A model generated the notes under the pieces. The model was not told the origin of the DNA and made no database searches. It saw nothing but the letters and a program-made list of their open reading frames with translations. Shown one piece after another: positions 13,380 through 15,107 of a stretch of 15,107 bases of DNA. Position 1 is the stretch's first letter, and every line of letters starts with the position of its first letter. The position numbers were made by a program, and so were the translations under genes. Source of the DNA: DATDYW01 sp036516995 (GTDB taxonomy: Bacteria > Patescibacteriota > Minisyncoccia > Phycocordibacterales > JAACPR01); the NCBI GenBank assembly GCA_036516995.1, contig DATDYW010000067.1, forward strand, positions 1 through 15,107. The letters are read 5' to 3'.

Positions 13380-14645
13380 CTAGGCGGCGAGCGCGGCCGC
13401 CGCGGCGGCGGCCGCGCCGAGGGCGACGTTCTTGGCCGCGGCGCCCGAGGTACGGTCGGTGAGTTCGCACTCCCCCGCCGCGAGCGAGCGCGCCCCGACG
13501 ACGACGCGCACCGGGCAGCCGATGAGGTCGGCGTCGGCGAGCTTGGCGCCGGCGGCCAGGTCGCGGTCGTCGAGCAGCGCCTCGACGCCGCGCTCCGCGA
13601 GATCGTCGTACAGGTCGGAAGCCGCCGCCGCGACCGTTTCTTCAACTCCGAGTTGAACGATGTGCACGCGGTACGGCGCGAGCTCCTTCGGCCAGACCAT
13701 TGCGCTGTCGGTGCCAAGCGCCTCGACGACCGTGCCGAGGAGCCGAGAGACGCCGATGCCGTAGCAGCCCATAATCACCGGCTGACGCTCCCCTGCCTCG
13801 TCGTTGAAGGAGAGGCCGAGCGGCACCGAGTACTTCGTGCCGAGCGAGAAGATGTTGCCGACCTCGACGCACCTCTTCGGCGAGAGGTCGTCGCGGGAAA
13901 CCTTGAGCTCCGCGAGGTTCTCCTCCGTGGCCACCCCCTCGTTGATGGCGAACTTGCCGTCGGCCGAAACCAGCACCGTGTCCTCCCCCGCCTCGCACTC
14001 GGTGAGGAACTCGTCGGAGAAGCCGTCGCAGAAAATGCCGCCGGCGGCCACGGCGCGGACGGTCTTGGCGCCGATGCCCGCGCGATTGAAAATTTTGACG
14101 TACGCTGCGGCGAAGCGCTCGTAGAGCTCGCGGTGCTCCGCCTCGCTCCGCGCGAACGAGTAACAGTCCTTCATCGGGAACTCGCGGCCGCGCAGCAAAC
14201 CAGATTTCGCACGCAGCTCGTTGCGGAACTTCGTCTGGAACTGGAAGACGGAGCACGGCAGGTCGCGGTGCGAGGAAATGTGCTCCTTCATCAAAACTAC
14301 GAGCGGCTCCTCGTGCGAAAGGCCCAAGCCCAGCTCCCCGCCCGAGGCGAGCTTTGTCTTGAACCAGTTGTCGACCACCGCGTCGTCCCAGCGGTTCGTC
14401 TGCTTCCAGAGCTCGGGGTCCTGGAGCGCGGTGAGCGAGACCTCCTGGCCACCCGCGGCGACCATTTCCTCGCGAATAATCTTCCTGGCGTTCTCGAGGA
14501 CGCGCAGCCCCAGGGGCAGGTACTCGTACGCCCCGGCCAGCGCTTTTCGCACAAAACCAGCGCGAACCAGCAGCTTCCCGTTCTTCGCGGTCTCGTCTGC
14601 CGGGGCCTCGCGGCGGGTCTTCGAGAAGAGGTGAGACTGGCGCAT
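13380..14645 (-). CDS. proS: Prolyl-tRNA synthetase, short form lacking the editing insertion
   Basis: A 421-residue class II synthetase charging tRNA-Pro. MRQSHLFSKTRREAP leads into the core, with motif 1 region LPLGLRVLENARKIIREEM (43-61), SHEEPLVVLMK (110-120), motif 2 FRNELRAKSGLLRGREFPMKDCYSF (140-164) and motif 3 GCYGIGVSRLLG (293-304). The anticodon-binding domain begins near 318 (WPKELAPYRVHIVQLG). Typical bacterial ProRS has about 570 residues with an editing insertion of about 180 residues between motifs 2 and 3; only about 127 residues lie there, so that domain is missing. The C-terminus ends in a poly-Ala run. I chose ATG at 14645; the frame runs to 15095 but the added 150 residues overlap a divergent gene and show no ProRS similarity. 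Confidence 0.94.
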   Translation of the reverse strand: MRQSHLFSKTRREAPADETAKNGKLLVRAGFVRKALAGAYEYLPLGLRVLENARKIIREEMVAAGGQEVSLTALQDPELWKQTNRWDDAVVDNWFKTKLASGGELGLGLSHEEPLVVLMKEHISSHRDLPCSVFQFQTKFRNELRAKSGLLRGREFPMKDCYSFARSEAEHRELYERFAAAYVKIFNRAGIGAKTVRAVAAGGIFCDGFSDEFLTECEAGEDTVLVSADGKFAINEGVATEENLAELKVSRDDLSPKRCVEVGNIFSLGTKYSVPLGLSFNDEAGERQPVIMGCYGIGVSRLLGTVVEALGTDSAMVWPKELAPYRVHIVQLGVEETVAAAASDLYDDLAERGVEALLDDRDLAAGAKLADADLIGCPVRVVVGARSLAAGECELTDRTSGAAAKNVALGAAAAAAAALAA

Positions 14646-14690
14646 TTGCGGGAGCGAGCTTACCAGAAAAGGCCCGGAGGCGCAGGGCGC

Positions 14691-14720
14691 GGCGCGGCCG
14701 CTCTCGCGGCCGCGCCTTTT
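14691..14720. terminator. Strong GC-rich hairpin in the proS upstream region
   Basis: A perfect 10-bp stem GGCGCGGCCG/CGGCCGCGCC with a 6-nt loop is followed on the plus strand by TTTT (14717-14720), the form of an intrinsic terminator, yet no plus-strand gene ends before it. On the minus strand it would lie in the proS leader, where a larger GAAAAGGC/GCCTTTTC pairing also encloses it. The direction of action is unresolved. Confidence 0.55.
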
Positions 14721-14727
14721 CCGTTCC

Positions 14728-14756
14728 TTGACACGTCCCCCCGCGAGGACTAGCGT
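14728..14756 (+). promoter_or_regulatory. Promoter TTGACA-N17-TAGCGT for the gene at 14766
   Basis: A consensus -35 TTGACA (14728-14733) is followed after 17 bp by TAGCGT (14751-14756). The ATG begins 9 bp further on, so the transcript would be leaderless or almost so. Confidence 0.7.
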
Positions 14757-14765
14757 CGTGTCGAT

Positions 14766-15107
14766 ATGCTCCACATACAGTTCAGACGCACGGACTCCAT
14801 GTTCAGTGGCGCCGTCCTCAAAACCACAGACCGGGGCCCCGTCCCCGCCACCGACGGCACCTTCGATCGCGTCGTCATCACCGACGACACCACGGCGAAG
14901 CTCGTCTCGGCCTTCCGGCGCCGCGGCGACAAGGGCAACCTCGAAACCGAACTCCGCATCTGCGAGAGGCTCGGGCCCGTCTGCCAGCTCGCCGCCAGCC
15001 TCGGCATCGGCGAGACCATCGGACACCCCACGGGTTCTCCGCCGCTCGACTACCGCCGCGTGGATCGCATCTGCCTCGCGATGCAGGGCTACCACATGCA
15101 GGGCGAG
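14766..15107 (+). CDS. Unrecognised protein, partial (3' end outside window)
   Basis: ATG at 14766 opens a frame of 114 codons without a stop up to the window edge. Third positions are strongly C/G-biased, unlike the opposite frames, and a consensus promoter sits immediately upstream, so this is very probably a real gene transcribed divergently from proS. Visible features are a basic start (MLHIQFRRTD), FDRVVITDDTTAKLVSAFRRRGDKGN (33-58), a helical LETELRICERLGPVCQLAASLGIGETIG (59-86) and DYRRVDRICLAMQGYHMQGE at the edge. There is no signal peptide or membrane helix in the visible part. A second ATG (14799) could be the start. I do not recognise the family. Confidence 0.7.
   Translation, partial: MLHIQFRRTDSMFSGAVLKTTDRGPVPATDGTFDRVVITDDTTAKLVSAFRRRGDKGNLETELRICERLGPVCQLAASLGIGETIGHPTGSPPLDYRRVDRICLAMQGYHMQGE

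Noticed and set aside
12885..14753. Long plus-strand open frame (622 codons) opposite mreB and proS
   Set aside because: It is antisense to two well-supported genes with clear family motifs; high GC content keeps opposite frames open. The product is Arg/His/Glu-rich low-complexity sequence with no family features.
14646..15095. N-terminal extension of proS to 15095
   Set aside because: It would overlap the divergent gene at 14766 and its promoter, and the extra 150 residues do not resemble ProRS. MRQSHLFSKT at 14645 is the family-like start.
1..15107. tRNA or rRNA genes, insertion sequences, prophage genes
   Set aside because: No tRNA cloverleaf with a terminal CCA-type acceptor, no rRNA segment, and no transposase, integrase or phage protein motifs were seen in the gaps or ORFs.

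Overview
The window is a GC-rich bacterial chromosome segment carrying cell-wall, cell-shape and aminoacyl-tRNA synthetase genes, nearly all on the minus strand. It looks like a Candidate Phyla Radiation (Patescibacteria, Parcubacteria-like) genome. The reasons are compact housekeeping genes interleaved with short orphan genes, a MurF-type ligase without the usual N-terminal domain, a short ProRS without an editing insertion, a very small protein in the mreD slot, few clear Shine-Dalgarno sites, and intergenic short-period repeats. TGA is used as a stop (mraZ, rsmH, mreB, mreD), so the code is not the recoded Gracilibacteria one. The taxonomic placement is inference from style, not from a marker search.

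Layout in minus-strand transcription order, right to left: proS (14645-13380), mreB, mreC, a small mreD-like membrane gene, and mrdA/PBP2 (to 9303). These are closely packed and probably form one elongation (rod-complex) operon headed by proS. greA (9220-8759) follows, then a 200-bp gap that folds into a strongly paired RNA-like structure, then lysS (8556-7072). Further left are a 202-aa orphan on the minus strand (6917-6309) and two tandem plus-strand orphans, each with a membrane anchor and coiled coil (5367-5675 and 5760-6221), each with its own promoter and terminator. A division cluster then runs leftward: mraZ (5207-4773), rsmH, ftsL and ftsI (to 1681), followed by murF (1599-295) with its own palindrome-containing promoter. 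A small plus-strand membrane ORF (1-228) converges on murF. At the right edge an unrecognised plus-strand gene (14766 onward) runs out of the window.

Together the genes cover septal synthesis (MraZ regulator, RsmH, FtsL, FtsI), precursor ligation (MurF) and elongation (MreB, MreC, PBP2). Two tRNA synthetases and a transcript-cleavage factor sit alongside. murE, mraY, ftsW, murD, murG, murC and rodA are not in the window.

The most notable non-coding features are: (1) five intergenic repeat arrays, all with a 7-bp period and three forming long inverted repeats, which often supply the stop codon of the flanking gene; (2) a repeated promoter architecture, TTGACN-N16/17-TAGCGT, in front of three plus-strand orphan genes, two of them with an almost leaderless start; (3) a four-copy, exactly 10-bp-spaced MraZ box array upstream of mraZ; (4) the structured element between greA and lysS.
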